A DNA stretch of 64,000 nucleotides from Streptomyces violens (GTDB lineage: Bacteria > Actinomycetota > Actinomycetes > Streptomycetales > Streptomycetaceae): NCBI RefSeq assembly GCF_000717745.1, contig NZ_JOBH01000023.1, positions 1 to 64,000 of the forward strand. Direction: 5' to 3'. Below the pieces are notes generated by a model, which worked only from the letters and a program-made list of their open reading frames with translations, was not told where the DNA came from and did not search any database. This document shows positions 25,456-34,791 of this stretch, piece after piece. Position numbers and translations under genes: made by a program. Position 1 is the first letter of the stretch. Each line of letters begins with the position of its first letter.

Positions 25456-25605
25456 GTGGTGGTACTTCTCTCTCTCGGCCATCTCCGATGACCGGCGCAG
25501 CCTGGAACCCCGCTGCGGGGTGCCGGTCGGATCAGGCCCCGCAGCGGCGGCCGAGAAGAAGGAGCGCGCGCAGCGACATGCCGGGTACGGTAGCCGCAAA
25601 CAACT

Positions 25606-25710
25606 CCTCAGACAACCTGAGGTATGCGCGGGGAGTCCGTACCGAACTGGTCAGGGGCCTGTGACGGCCGCCGAGTAAGCTGACCGGGAACTTCTGTCGG
25701 ACAACCTGAG
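25606..25710. promoter_or_regulatory. GntR operator repeats between leuA and gntR
   Basis: The 11-mer GACAACCTGAG occurs twice in the same direction, at 25611-25621 and 25700-25710. The first copy lies in an inverted repeat (CCTCA, seven bases, TGAGG, 25606-25622); the second is preceded by TGTC, giving TGTCGGACA, a FadR-type half-palindrome. They flank the divergent promoters and probably bind the adjacent GntR protein. Confidence 0.6.
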
Positions 25711-25724
25711 AGGTGGTGGCGGGT

Positions 25725-26414
25725 ATGCCGCTCGGTGCCCTCCGCCGCAGCCCCCTGGTCGAACAGGCCGCCCAGCACTTGCGCGACCAGATCACCGAAG
25801 GACAGTGGCCGGTCGGCACGAAGCTGCCCGCCGAGACCGCCCTGGCCAAGACCCTCGGGGTGGGCCGCTCCACCGTGCGCGAAGCGCTGCGCGCGCTGGC
25901 CGGGGCCGGCCTGCTGGAGGCGCGGCAGGGGGCCGGTGTCTTCGTCATCGCCACGGAGCCGGACGAGGACTGGCCGACCCGGCTGCGCCGCGCCGCGGTG
26001 ACCGATGTCTACGAGGTCCGCATGCTCGTCGAGGTACAGGCCGCGCGCCTGGCGGCGGAGCGCCGTACGGAAGCGGACCTCACCGCCCTGCGGGCGGCAC
26101 TGGACGCCCGCCGTGCCGCGGCTGCCGGTGCGGACGCGGCCTTCGTCGACGCGGACATCGCCCTGCACGCCGCGGTCGTCGCCGGTGCCCACAACCCCGT
26201 ACTCAACGACCTGTTCGCCGAATTCGTCCCCGCGCTGCGCAACGGGCTGATCGACCTGCTGGACATGCTCGGCCTGCGCGCGGACGAGCCGAACCACGGG
26301 GACGAGGCACACGCCGCCTTGGTACAGGCCGTCGAACGCGGCGACGGCGACGCCGCGGTCCACGCCCTCCAGGCCGAGCTGGAAGAGACCCTCGCGCGCC
26401 TCCACCGCCTCTGA
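25725..26414 (+). CDS. GntR-family (FadR-type) regulator
   Basis: A 229-residue regulator: winged helix at 5-70 (HLRDQITEGQWPVGTKLPAE, GVGRSTVREALRAL) and a FCD ligand domain with the metal-ligand pattern DADIALHAAVVAGAHNPVL and DEAHAALVQAV. FadR-type proteins sense small carboxylates or acyl compounds. It is divergent from the leuA-efflux pair, and a repeated 11-mer flanks both promoters, so it probably controls them. The ATG at MPLGAL is preferred; two GTG codons just upstream lie too near the GAGAGG ribosome site. Confidence 0.88.
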   Translation: MPLGALRRSPLVEQAAQHLRDQITEGQWPVGTKLPAETALAKTLGVGRSTVREALRALAGAGLLEARQGAGVFVIATEPDEDWPTRLRRAAVTDVYEVRMLVEVQAARLAAERRTEADLTALRAALDARRAAAAGADAAFVDADIALHAAVVAGAHNPVLNDLFAEFVPALRNGLIDLLDMLGLRADEPNHGDEAHAALVQAVERGDGDAAVHALQAELEETLARLHRL

Positions 26415-26435
26415 ACGTCACACCCTCCGAGTGTC

Positions 26436-27301
26436 TCAGGAGGCCAGTGCCTTGAGTACTTCGTTCAGCACCGTGGCGTTGTACGGCATGCTCGCGTGCG
26501 GGGTGTGGTCGTCGGGGGCGAGGTCCTGCAGGACGATGTTCTTGACGTAGTGGCCCTCGGTCTCCGCGAGCGCGCAGGAGGTGTACGGGGTGACCACGTC
26601 GTCGTACTTGGTGGCGATGACCGTGTAGCGGACGCCTGCCGAGGTCTCGCCGAGGTCGGCGAGCTCCTGCTGGAACGCGTGGTCCTTCTGGAGCTGCGGC
26701 CAGGCGGGAACGGTCACTTGGACGGCGCCCTGCTCGACCAGTTCCTTCGCGCCCGGGATCTGGCGGGCGAGATTCATCAGGCCCTGGGCCGTGATGCCGT
26801 GGTTGCTGGGGGCGATGCCGACGAAATTGTGCACCTTGGCCGCGCCGCCGAGCGCGTTCAGGTAATAGCGCGGCATCATGCCGCCCTGCGAGAAGCCGAC
26901 CATGTCCACCTCTTGCGCACCTGTGCGCTGCAGTACCTCGTCGACGAATTTCCCGAGCTGCTTGGCGGATTCCTTGATGTCACCGAGCCCGAAGAGCACC
27001 GGGTTGAGGTGCCGGCCGTAATCCGGGCGGAAGATCCGGTAGCCGTTCTGCCGCAGCAGCGGGGCGGCCTTCGTCCAGGTGTAGCCGCGATTGCCGAAGG
27101 TGCCGTGGACGAGCACCACCGGGCGCGGGTGTTCCTCGGACAGCGGGAGATTCCAGTCGTCCTCGCCCGCTTTCACATCGACGGTGGCGATGAGCTGGCC
27201 CTCGCCGGCCTGCGCGAGTCCGCTCACGCGGTGGGGAGCCTCGGTGAGGTCCGTCGTGACGTCGTCCGTGTTGAGTCCGGGAATTTTCGGATTCGGGAAA
27301 G

Positions 27302-27305
<4 letters not shown>
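26436..27305 (-). CDS. Alpha/beta-hydrolase esterase/lipase
   Basis: A 289-residue lipase-like enzyme: oxyanion motif VVLVHGTFGNRGYTW, nucleophile in GFSQGGMMPRYYL, and a C-terminal catalytic His in DDHTPHASM. Most actinobacterial relatives are secreted, but no signal peptide is seen before MTFPNPKIPG, so this one appears cytoplasmic. Its ATG overlaps the stop of the SRPBCC gene upstream (ATGA), showing co-translation. It could hydrolyse or form an ester in the surrounding lipid locus; the substrate is unknown. Confidence 0.85.
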
Positions 27306-27901
<596 letters not shown>

Positions 27902-28105
27902 GGTTCTCCCTTCGGCCGTTCCGCACGGTGAGGTCCGCCGGTGGAGTCTTTTACGGGGGATACGGCGCGGGAAAAGCGCGGCCCTGCCACGTTCACACCT
28001 ATTGGGGATACGCCTCGGCGTGCCGAAAGGGTCGCCGGAACCCGGAGCGTAAGGACAGATGAGGCCGGCAACCGGCCCGGTGAACAGGCGAGGGGGACAG
28101 GGGCA

Positions 28106-28705
28106 ATGGGGGTTCCGCAGGAGGTTTTCCCTGACACGTGGCGCCCGCTGCTCGCGCAGCCCGCCCTCGCGCGGCTGCGTGGGCAGCCCCTCGTGGACGA
28201 GGCGCTGATGGAGTTGCACCGGCGCCTGCCGCCCCGCGTCGCACTGCACTCGTTGCGGACGTTCCTGCTGGCCGACGCGTATGCGGCGGTGCGGGGAACC
28301 GGCTACGACCGCGCGGGGCTGCTCGCCGCCGCGGCGTTCCACGATGCCGGGCTGGCCGGGAGCGCTCCGCGGGTGCGTGGCGGATTCCCGTCCCGTTCGG
28401 CGGCGCTGCTCGACCGCTTTCTCGCCGAGCACGAGGTGACGGACGCGCGGCGCCGGGCCCTGACCGGGGCGGTGCGCGGGCACATGCGGCCGTTTCCCGT
28501 GCGAGGTGCTGGCCCCGAGGCGCAGTTGCTGCACTTCGGGGCCTGGCTGGACGTCACCGGGCGGGGCTGTCGCCGGCTGCCGGGAGAACGGCGGCGGCTG
28601 GCCGAGCTGGCGCCGACCCCGTGGTTCGCCGTCTCCTTCTCCGCCCGGATGGCCACCTGCGGGCTGCGCCGGGCACTGCCGAACGTCTCGGCCGCGGCCC
28701 GCTGA
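28106..28705 (+). CDS. HD-domain protein
   Basis: A 199-residue cytoplasmic protein with a metal-dependent phosphohydrolase-like HD motif: H at HSLRTFLLAD and the HD pair in LLAAAAFHDAGLAG, with later helices FPSRSAALLDRFLAEHEV and MRPFPVRG. Relatives hydrolyse phosphates of nucleotides, but many are uncharacterised. It precedes the halogenase by 46 bp in the same direction and is probably co-transcribed. No specific role in the pathway can be deduced. Confidence 0.75.
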   Translation: MGVPQEVFPDTWRPLLAQPALARLRGQPLVDEALMELHRRLPPRVALHSLRTFLLADAYAAVRGTGYDRAGLLAAAAFHDAGLAGSAPRVRGGFPSRSAALLDRFLAEHEVTDARRRALTGAVRGHMRPFPVRGAGPEAQLLHFGAWLDVTGRGCRRLPGERRRLAELAPTPWFAVSFSARMATCGLRRALPNVSAAAR

Positions 28706-28751
28706 ATGCCGGACGTATCACTCCCTTCCTTGTCGCGAAAGGACCGTGAAG

Positions 28752-30527
28752 ATGCAGGAAGACCAGCGTGTATTCGATGTCGCCATTGTGGGGGGCGGCA
28801 TCGGCGGGACGATGCTGGCGGCGATCCTCGCCCGCCACCGTGTCCGCGTACTGCTGCTGGAAGGAAGCGGCCACCCGCGGTTCGCCATCGGAGAGTCCAC
28901 CGTCCCGGAGACCACATTCGGGCTGCGGGTCCTGGCGCGCCGCTATGACGTGCCGGAGATCGAACATCTGGCGACCAATGGCGCGCTGCGGCACCACGTG
29001 TCGTCGAACTGCGGCGTCAAGCGCAATTTCAGCTTCGTCTACCACCGCGAAGGCGAGCCCACCCGGCCCAAGGAATGCACGCAATACCCGACCTGGGGGC
29101 CGCCGCTCGGCCCCGACTCGCACTATTTCCGGCAGGACGTGGACGCCTACATGTTCCACGTCGCCGTTTCCTACGGCGCGACCGCCTACACCCACACCGT
29201 CGTCGACGACGTGAAGTTCGACGACGGCGGGGCCACCATCGTCACCCGGGAAAGGGGCGACTTCCAGGCGTCGTACGTGGTCGACGCGGGAGGAATGCGG
29301 GCCATTCTCCCCGAACGCCTCGGACTCCGGCAGGAACCGCCGTACCGTACCCAGTCGCGCACGATCTTCACGCACATGGTGAACGTGCGCCCCTTCGACA
29401 CCGTGGCGCCCGCGCGGGAACAGCACGACATGCCCAGTCCCTTCAGTGAGGGCACGCTCCATCACCTCTTCGAGGGCGGCTGGATCTGGGTCATCCCCTT
29501 CGACAACCATGCGTCGAGCACGAGCGAACTGTGCAGTGTCGGCATCAATCTCGACCTGGACCGCTATCCGCGCCCGGACGGCCTGTCGGCGGAGGAGGAA
29601 TTCTGGCGGCACGTCCGACGATTCCCCAGCGTGGCACGGCAGTTCGAGCACGCCCGCGCCGTGCGGCCCTACGTCTCCACCGACCGTACGCAATTCTCCT
29701 CGCAGCAGGTGGTCGGCGACCGCTGGTGCCTGCTGCCGCACGCCAGCGATTTCATCGACCCGCTTTTCTCCAGCGGGCTCGCGGTCACGGTGATGGCACT
29801 CAACGCACTGGGGCACCGGCTCATCGAGGCGGTGCGGCAGGACGACTTCGACACCGCCCGGTTCGGGTATCTCCAGGAGTGGACCAAGCGGATGTTCCGC
29901 TTCTACGACGACCTGGTGTCCTGCAGTTACGTGTCCTTCGACGACTTCGAACTGTGGAACGCCTGGAACCGCGTCTGGACCATCACCACGCTCTACGGGA
30001 CGAACGCCCAGAACCAGACCGCCGTGGCCTTCGAGAAGACCCACGACCAAGGGGTGTTCGACGCACTGGAGAAGGCGCCCTACCGGGGACTCCAGGGCGT
30101 CGACAATCCATGGGTCGAGCAGCTCTTCCACCACTCGCGCGACGCCGTACTGGCCTACCGCGCGGGTGAGCTGTCGAAAGACGAGGCCATTGCGCGCATT
30201 TATGCGCTGCTGCGGGAAAGCGGGCTGTGTCCGTCCGTCTGGGGCACCCTCGATCCCGAAGACCGCTGCCCGGCCGGCGTGTTCACCCTCTGGCCCCTGA
30301 TGAAAATCCTGCTGTGGGGCAAATTCCGCTCGTCGCAGCACGTACGGGGCAAGTACTTCACCGGCGGCGCGCGGCTCGTGGGCAAGGAGGCGGTCCAGAG
30401 CTACACCACCGAATTGCTGCGCAGTACCTCCCAAGTGCACCAGACCGTACGGGACATGTGGTTCAACTGGAACCGCGACTGGATGCGGCGGCCGGCCCCG
30501 CGCTCGGCGTCCGAGCCGCGCGACTAG
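28752..30527 (+). CDS. FADH2-dependent halogenase (PrnC-like)
   Basis: A 591-residue flavin halogenase. FAD site VAIVGGGIGGTMLAAILA, then HPRFAIGESTVPETT, the conserved KRNFSFVYH with candidate catalytic Lys90, and the halogenase fingerprint GGWIWVIP (Trp244, Trp246). The pattern GPDSHYFRQDVDAY and RYDVPEI parallels PrnC, the pyrrolnitrin ring chlorinase, more than tryptophan halogenases. It would chlorinate or brominate an electron-rich ring, such as a resorcinol, using HOX made from FADH2, O2 and halide. FADH2 could come from the flavin reductase at 37493-38116. A hairpin terminator follows directly. Confidence 0.87.
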   Translation: MQEDQRVFDVAIVGGGIGGTMLAAILARHRVRVLLLEGSGHPRFAIGESTVPETTFGLRVLARRYDVPEIEHLATNGALRHHVSSNCGVKRNFSFVYHREGEPTRPKECTQYPTWGPPLGPDSHYFRQDVDAYMFHVAVSYGATAYTHTVVDDVKFDDGGATIVTRERGDFQASYVVDAGGMRAILPERLGLRQEPPYRTQSRTIFTHMVNVRPFDTVAPAREQHDMPSPFSEGTLHHLFEGGWIWVIPFDNHASSTSELCSVGINLDLDRYPRPDGLSAEEEFWRHVRRFPSVARQFEHARAVRPYVSTDRTQFSSQQVVGDRWCLLPHASDFIDPLFSSGLAVTVMALNALGHRLIEAVRQDDFDTARFGYLQEWTKRMFRFYDDLVSCSYVSFDDFELWNAWNRVWTITTLYGTNAQNQTAVAFEKTHDQGVFDALEKAPYRGLQGVDNPWVEQLFHHSRDAVLAYRAGELSKDEAIARIYALLRESGLCPSVWGTLDPEDRCPAGVFTLWPLMKILLWGKFRSSQHVRGKYFTGGARLVGKEAVQSYTTELLRSTSQVHQTVRDMWFNWNRDWMRRPAPRSASEPRD

Positions 30528-30553
30528 CCCTTTCCTGCGAATACCGGAAGGGG
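30528..30553 (+). terminator. Terminator after the halogenase gene
   Basis: CCCTTTCC, a ten-base loop, GGAAGGGG, followed by ATTTCAT. The eight-base stem has one G-U pair and begins one base after the halogenase stop. It would separate the halogenase transcript from the sigma factor gene. Confidence 0.6.
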
Positions 30554-30579
30554 ATTTCATATGCCAAGCTGACAGTACC

Positions 30580-30592
30580 GCGACAGTGTCGC
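30580..30592. promoter_or_regulatory. Short palindrome upstream of the ECF sigma gene
   Basis: GCGACA, central G, TGTCGC, a perfect odd-centred palindrome about 190 bp before the sigma start. The whole 226-bp gap (30554-30779) is AT-richer than its surroundings and otherwise without a recognisable gene. A regulator site is possible but unproven. Confidence 0.4.
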
Positions 30593-30779
30593 CCGAAAGG
30601 GCCTCCGCATGAGTGTCAGAAAATCGGACGGTGCATGAAAAATCATTCCTGCTCATGCGGAAGAGAGAAGTTCCGGTTTGTCGTCCCGGCGCCTCGGGTA
30701 GGAAATCCATACGGCCGAGAAAAGGAAATTCGACCGTGGTTTCCCCTGCTTGACCGAGAGGTAATGGGCCACGATTCCC

Positions 30780-31304
30780 ATGGTGCAAAATACCGCCGGC
30801 CAATCACTCTCCGCGTGCTCCTGGGAAGAGCTTTTACAGCACCGGGACCGTCTCATGCGATTGGCTCGCCGCAGACTGCCGAGCGCCCAGGACGCCGAGG
30901 ACTGCGTACAAGAAACCATGGTGCGCGCGGCTGCGCACTCCGCATTGGACAGAAATCGGCTGGGGCCGTTTCTGACATCCGTCGCGCTCCGTCTCTGCAT
31001 CGACTTCTACCGCGACGTGGAGCGCCGCAGGCGCCTGCTGCAGCGTGCGGCGCTCCCGGACGAGCCCTGGACGACCGAGGAGGACGTCTGTGACGAGGAC
31101 TTCGGCAGATGGCTGCTGGCGCAGGTTCGTCAGCTGCACGGCCGGGAGCAGGAGGTAATACTCGCGCGCGCCGCCGGCATCTCCACGGCGGAATTCGCCC
31201 GGCGGCACAACATCTCCATCAAGGCGGCCGAAGGCGCTTTCACCAGAGGGCGCGCGCGGCTGCGAATGGCCTGCGCGAAGGCCCTGGAAGGCCGGGCGAC
31301 ATGA
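30780..31304 (+). CDS. ECF-type RNA polymerase sigma factor
   Basis: A 174-residue sigma-70 factor: sigma2 (LLQHRDRLMRLARRRLPSAQDAEDCVQETM) and sigma4 (LHGREQEVILARAAGISTAEFARRHNISIKAAEGAF, cited in parts) with no extension. No anti-sigma gene is beside it. It precedes the Ala-Gly-Asn-Pro-Leu repeat protein by about 100 bp in the same direction and may direct expression of this lipid-related block. No clear ribosome site stands before the ATG, so the start is less certain than the identity. Confidence 0.82.
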   Translation: MVQNTAGQSLSACSWEELLQHRDRLMRLARRRLPSAQDAEDCVQETMVRAAAHSALDRNRLGPFLTSVALRLCIDFYRDVERRRRLLQRAALPDEPWTTEEDVCDEDFGRWLLAQVRQLHGREQEVILARAAGISTAEFARRHNISIKAAEGAFTRGRARLRMACAKALEGRAT

Positions 31305-31406
31305 TTTTTCGCGATAACCCTGCGCTCCGGAAAGAAATCCCTTTGTGCGCGGTGGCGCAGCACCGCACACGATCACGCCGCACCACGAACGAAAGGAACT
31401 CCGCTC

Positions 31407-32066
31407 ATGTCGAGCAACAAGAACATGCAGGACATCTTCAAGGACCTGGCGGGCGATATGGCCGACAGCGGAAAGCAGGCGTTCGACGACATCCTCAACC
31501 GGCCGGGAAAGAAATCCGGCTCCGACAACCCCGTACAGACGCTGGCCGGGCTGCCCGGGAACGCCCTGGGTGCCCTCTCCGGCGCCGCCAACCCGGCCGC
31601 CGCACTCGCCGGCGCGGTCAACCCGCTGGGGGCGGTGGCGGATGCGGCGGGCAACCCGCTGAAGGCGCTCACCGACGCAGCGGGCGGCGCGGCGGGCGCC
31701 GCCAACCCGCTCGCGGGCCTCGCCGGTGCCGCCGGTAATCCGCTGGCGGCACTCCAGGGCGCGGCCGGCAACCCGCTGGCCGCACTCGGGGGCGCCGGCA
31801 ACCCGCTGGCCGCCCTCGGCGGAGCCGCCAACCCGCTCGCCGCGCTCGGCGGCGCGGCCGGCGCGCTCGGCGGCCTCGGACAACTGGCCGGCGGCGCCGG
31901 GCAGGCCGCCGGCGGCGTGGGCGACCTGCTCACGTCGCTCTCCACGCTGCCGAACCAGCTCACCCAGCTGCTCGACATCCTCCCGAAGCTGATGCAGGCG
32001 CTGCAGAGCCAGGCCGGCGGTGCGCTGCAGAGCCAGGGCGGCGGTCAGCAGGCCTCCCAGAGCTGA
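31407..32066 (+). CDS. Ala-Gly-Asn-Pro-Leu repeat protein, function unknown
   Basis: A 219-residue low-complexity protein. After a charged N-terminus (MQDIFKDLAGDMADSGKQAFDDIL) it has about ten variants of an 8-12-residue unit centred on GNPLAAL or ANPLAAL from residue 55 to 155, then LGGLGQLAGG, a LLDILPKLMQAL amphipathic helix and a Gln/Ser tail. The units would make short amphipathic helices broken by Asn-Pro. There is no signal peptide. I do not recognise a family. Position between a sigma factor and a UbiB-like kinase suggests a membrane- or lipid-associated scaffold, but this is inference. The ribosome site is GAAAGGAA. Confidence 0.72.
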   Translation: MSSNKNMQDIFKDLAGDMADSGKQAFDDILNRPGKKSGSDNPVQTLAGLPGNALGALSGAANPAAALAGAVNPLGAVADAAGNPLKALTDAAGGAAGAANPLAGLAGAAGNPLAALQGAAGNPLAALGGAGNPLAALGGAANPLAALGGAAGALGGLGQLAGGAGQAAGGVGDLLTSLSTLPNQLTQLLDILPKLMQALQSQAGGALQSQGGGQQASQS

Positions 32067-32162
32067 CCCGCCCGCCCATCCGTCCCGCTCGGCCGGTCGT
32101 GTCGAGCACACACCGGCTGTCGGCCCTCGTACACAGAGCTCGACCGAGGAGGAACACACACG

Positions 32163-33716
32163 GTGGCGTCTGTAGTCGGTGACCGGTTGCGTCTCGTGGT
32201 CAAGGTCCTGGGAAACCTCGTCGCCGACGAGGTCGGACAGGCCACACGGAGACGCCGCCGGTCGAAACGGGACGAACGGTCCCCGGCGGAGGCCGACGCG
32301 GCCTCCGCCGGATCCGAGGAACGGCGCGCCAAGGCGGTGCGCCACGCACTGGAGAGCCTCGGCCCCTTCTACGTGAAACTCGGCCAGATCCTCTCGACAC
32401 GGCCCGACATGGTGCCCGAGTCGATCAGGGACGAGCTGCAGAACCTGCACGACCAGGTCGACGTCCAGCCGTTCTCCGTCTTCGAACCCGTGCTGGCACA
32501 GGATCTCGGCCCGGACTGGAAACTGCGCTTCGACGACATCGACACCACCACCCCGCTCGGCGCGGCCTCGCTCGCCCAGGTGTACCGGGTCACGCTGCCC
32601 GGCGGCCGGCCGGCCGTGGTCAAGATCCAGCGGCCCGGCATCCGCGAGGGCGTCCTCGCGGACATGGCCCTGATGCGCCGCGCCTCCAAGATCGTGGCCC
32701 GCGTCGCACCCCGGTTCAACGAGGTCATCGACACCGAGGCGATGCTCGGCTCCGTCTTCGACGCGATGGAGCCCGAGCTGGACTTCACCGGCGAAGCGCG
32801 CAACATGGACGAGGCCCGGCAGTACATCCGGCGATTCCGCACCCTGGACGTGCCCAGGGTGATGCACGCGGGCCCCAGGGTCCTCGTCCAGTCGCTGGCC
32901 CCCGGCTCCTCGGTACGGCACATCGACCGCGCGCACTTCAGCGACGACGAGCGCATCGAGATCGGCAAGGACCTGCTGCGGTTCATGTACCACGGGTATT
33001 TCGTCCACCGTATGTTCCATGCGGACCCGCACGCGGGCAATGTCTTCGCCGTGCCCGGCGGGCCCGCGACGGTGATCGACTGGGGCATGGTCGGCCGCCT
33101 CGACCGGCGTACCAGCCTTCAACTCCTGCCGCTCTTCATGACGTTGGCGCAGAACGACGGTGTCGGGCTCGCGCACCACTGGGCGGAGATGGGCCGCATG
33201 ACGGCGTGGTCCAACATGCCGGCCTTCACCGCCGACATGGCGGCGTTCGTCCCCAAGGTCTCCCACCTCTCGCTGGACGACCTGAACTTCGGCGTCTCGC
33301 TCACCACCGTGCTCGCGAAGGCCACCAAGCGGGGCATCGGCTCGCCGCCGGCCGTTTCGCTGCTCGGCAAGTCGTTCGCCAACCTCGACGGCTCGGTGCG
33401 GTGCCTCGCCCCCGAGATCACACTGCCGGAGGTGTTCAAGGGCGAGGTGCCCAAGATCCTGCTCGCGCTGGGCCGCGAGTTCCTCGGCGGCAGCCAGTTC
33501 GCCCGCAACTCCATGGAAATGCTGCTCGCCGCCGTCACCAGCCCCGAGCAGGTACGCGGCGTACTCGCCGACATCGCCAACCGCCAGTTCGCCTTCAACG
33601 TCCACGAGCCGCGCACCACCGCCGCCATGGGCGGCCAGCGCACGACCCGCGCGTCGGGCGGCCTGCTGGCGCTGGGTGCCCTGGCGCTCCTGCTCGGCCA
33701 CCGCCGCGCCCGCTGA
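32163..33716 (+). CDS. ABC1/UbiB (COQ8)-family atypical kinase
   Basis: A 517-residue protein of the UbiB/COQ8/ADCK family: the N-terminal KxGQ motif (KLGQILSTRPDMVP, 72-85), the alanine-rich loop (GAASLAQVYRV), catalytic Lys in VVKIQRPG, HADPHAGN and the metal-binding VIDWGMVG. It ends in a hydrophobic helix (GGLLALGALALLLGH) that probably anchors it to the membrane. Family members help extract and modify isoprenoid quinones. In this locus, next to a resorcinol-making PKS and a COQ10-like protein, it may handle a lipid phenol or quinone. GTG start with AGGAGG nearby. Confidence 0.88.
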   Translation: MASVVGDRLRLVVKVLGNLVADEVGQATRRRRRSKRDERSPAEADAASAGSEERRAKAVRHALESLGPFYVKLGQILSTRPDMVPESIRDELQNLHDQVDVQPFSVFEPVLAQDLGPDWKLRFDDIDTTTPLGAASLAQVYRVTLPGGRPAVVKIQRPGIREGVLADMALMRRASKIVARVAPRFNEVIDTEAMLGSVFDAMEPELDFTGEARNMDEARQYIRRFRTLDVPRVMHAGPRVLVQSLAPGSSVRHIDRAHFSDDERIEIGKDLLRFMYHGYFVHRMFHADPHAGNVFAVPGGPATVIDWGMVGRLDRRTSLQLLPLFMTLAQNDGVGLAHHWAEMGRMTAWSNMPAFTADMAAFVPKVSHLSLDDLNFGVSLTTVLAKATKRGIGSPPAVSLLGKSFANLDGSVRCLAPEITLPEVFKGEVPKILLALGREFLGGSQFARNSMEMLLAAVTSPEQVRGVLADIANRQFAFNVHEPRTTAAMGGQRTTRASGGLLALGALALLLGHRRAR

Positions 33717-33793
33717 CCCGGGCACGCGGCCGTCACCCACCACGACGGTGAATCGGCCGACAACGACTCACCACGACGACATGGAGGTTCACC

Positions 33794-34678
33794 GTGCCGG
33801 ACACCACAGGATCGCAACGCACCTCGCCACCGGGCACCACGCTGCCGGACGGGCTGTCGCCGGTCGCACTCTGGACGGCGGCCGCGCACGCCGCGGAGTG
33901 CGAGCGGGCCGCGCCCTACGTCCGCGACCCACTGGCCGCCGAATACCTCGACGCGGCAGCCTTTCGCGGCGGACCGCCCGGCGAGGGCCTGCTGCAACGG
34001 CTGCTGCCCGACTGGGCGGTGGTGCGCACCCGCTTCTTCGACGACTGTCTGAACGCCGCGACCCGTTCGGGCTGCCGTCAGGTGGTACTGCTCGGAGCCG
34101 GCCTCGACGCGCGCGCCCACCGGCTCGACTGGCCGACCGGGGTGCACCTCTTCGAGGTCGAGCACCCCGCCGTACTGGACTTCAAAGAGCGCGTACTGGA
34201 TGGCCGGCGGCCCTCCTGCGGTCGCCGCAGCGCCGTCGCCGCCGACCCGGCCGGGGCCTGGGGCGGGGAACTGGTCGCCGCCGGGTTCGACCCGCGGAAG
34301 CCCACCGCCTGGCTCGCCGAGACGCTGCTGTACCACCTGTCTCCGGAGACGGTGGAGTCGATCGTCGGCACGATGACGGAGTTCTCCGCGCCCGGCAGCA
34401 CCTTCGCGGCCGAGTGCGTGAACGCGGAGGCCTCCTCGTCGTCCTTCGTGGCGCCCTTCCTCGACGCGCTCGCGAGCACCGGGCTCGGCTGGCGCTGGCA
34501 GCTGGGCGAGCCGGAACGCTGGTGGGCGGAGCACGGCTGGGACGCCCAGGTGGCCGACCTGTTCACGCTGCCGTACGTGATGCAGCGGCTCTCCCCGTAC
34601 CTCCCGATCCTCACCGCGGGCGCCGCGAAGTGCGTCTTCCTGATGACCGGGACGCTGCGCGCAGAGCCGGACGACTGA
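33794..34678 (+). CDS. SAM-dependent methyltransferase, LCMT/PpmT-like family
   Basis: A 294-residue methyltransferase of the leucine-carboxyl-methyltransferase-like family (polyketide/TIGR00027 type): RTRFFDDCLNAA, SAM region VVLLGAGLDARAHRLDWP, and AETLLYHLSPETVESIV. Such enzymes methylate carboxyl or hydroxyl groups in secondary metabolism. It is the last rightward gene of this block, 77 bp after the UbiB-like gene, and ends before a strong bidirectional hairpin. Confidence 0.86.
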   Translation: MPDTTGSQRTSPPGTTLPDGLSPVALWTAAAHAAECERAAPYVRDPLAAEYLDAAAFRGGPPGEGLLQRLLPDWAVVRTRFFDDCLNAATRSGCRQVVLLGAGLDARAHRLDWPTGVHLFEVEHPAVLDFKERVLDGRRPSCGRRSAVAADPAGAWGGELVAAGFDPRKPTAWLAETLLYHLSPETVESIVGTMTEFSAPGSTFAAECVNAEASSSSFVAPFLDALASTGLGWRWQLGEPERWWAEHGWDAQVADLFTLPYVMQRLSPYLPILTAGAAKCVFLMTGTLRAEPDD

Positions 34679-34727
34679 ACACGGCACACTGCATACGGAC
34701 TGCAGGCGTACTGCATGCAGACGGACC

Positions 34728-34772
34728 GCATACGAGGAGCCCCGGACGCCGAGTCCGGGGCTCCTCGTATGC
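34728..34772. terminator. Strong bidirectional terminator hairpin
   Basis: Two perfect 20-base arms (GCATACGAGGAGCCCCGGAC and its complement) around a five-base loop, between the convergent methyltransferase and WS/DGAT genes. It would stop transcription from both sides. An overlapping alternative hairpin pairs 34681-34696 with 34767-34782, sharing the GTATGC of the right arm. Confidence 0.88.
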
Positions 34773-34791
34773 AGTGTGCCGTCGACTCACG

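Noticed and set aside
30632..30779. Possible small Cys-containing ORF (MKNHSCSCGREK) before the sigma gene
   Set aside because: It has no ribosome site, reads through the sigma gene in another frame and shows no codon bias, so I do not call it a gene.
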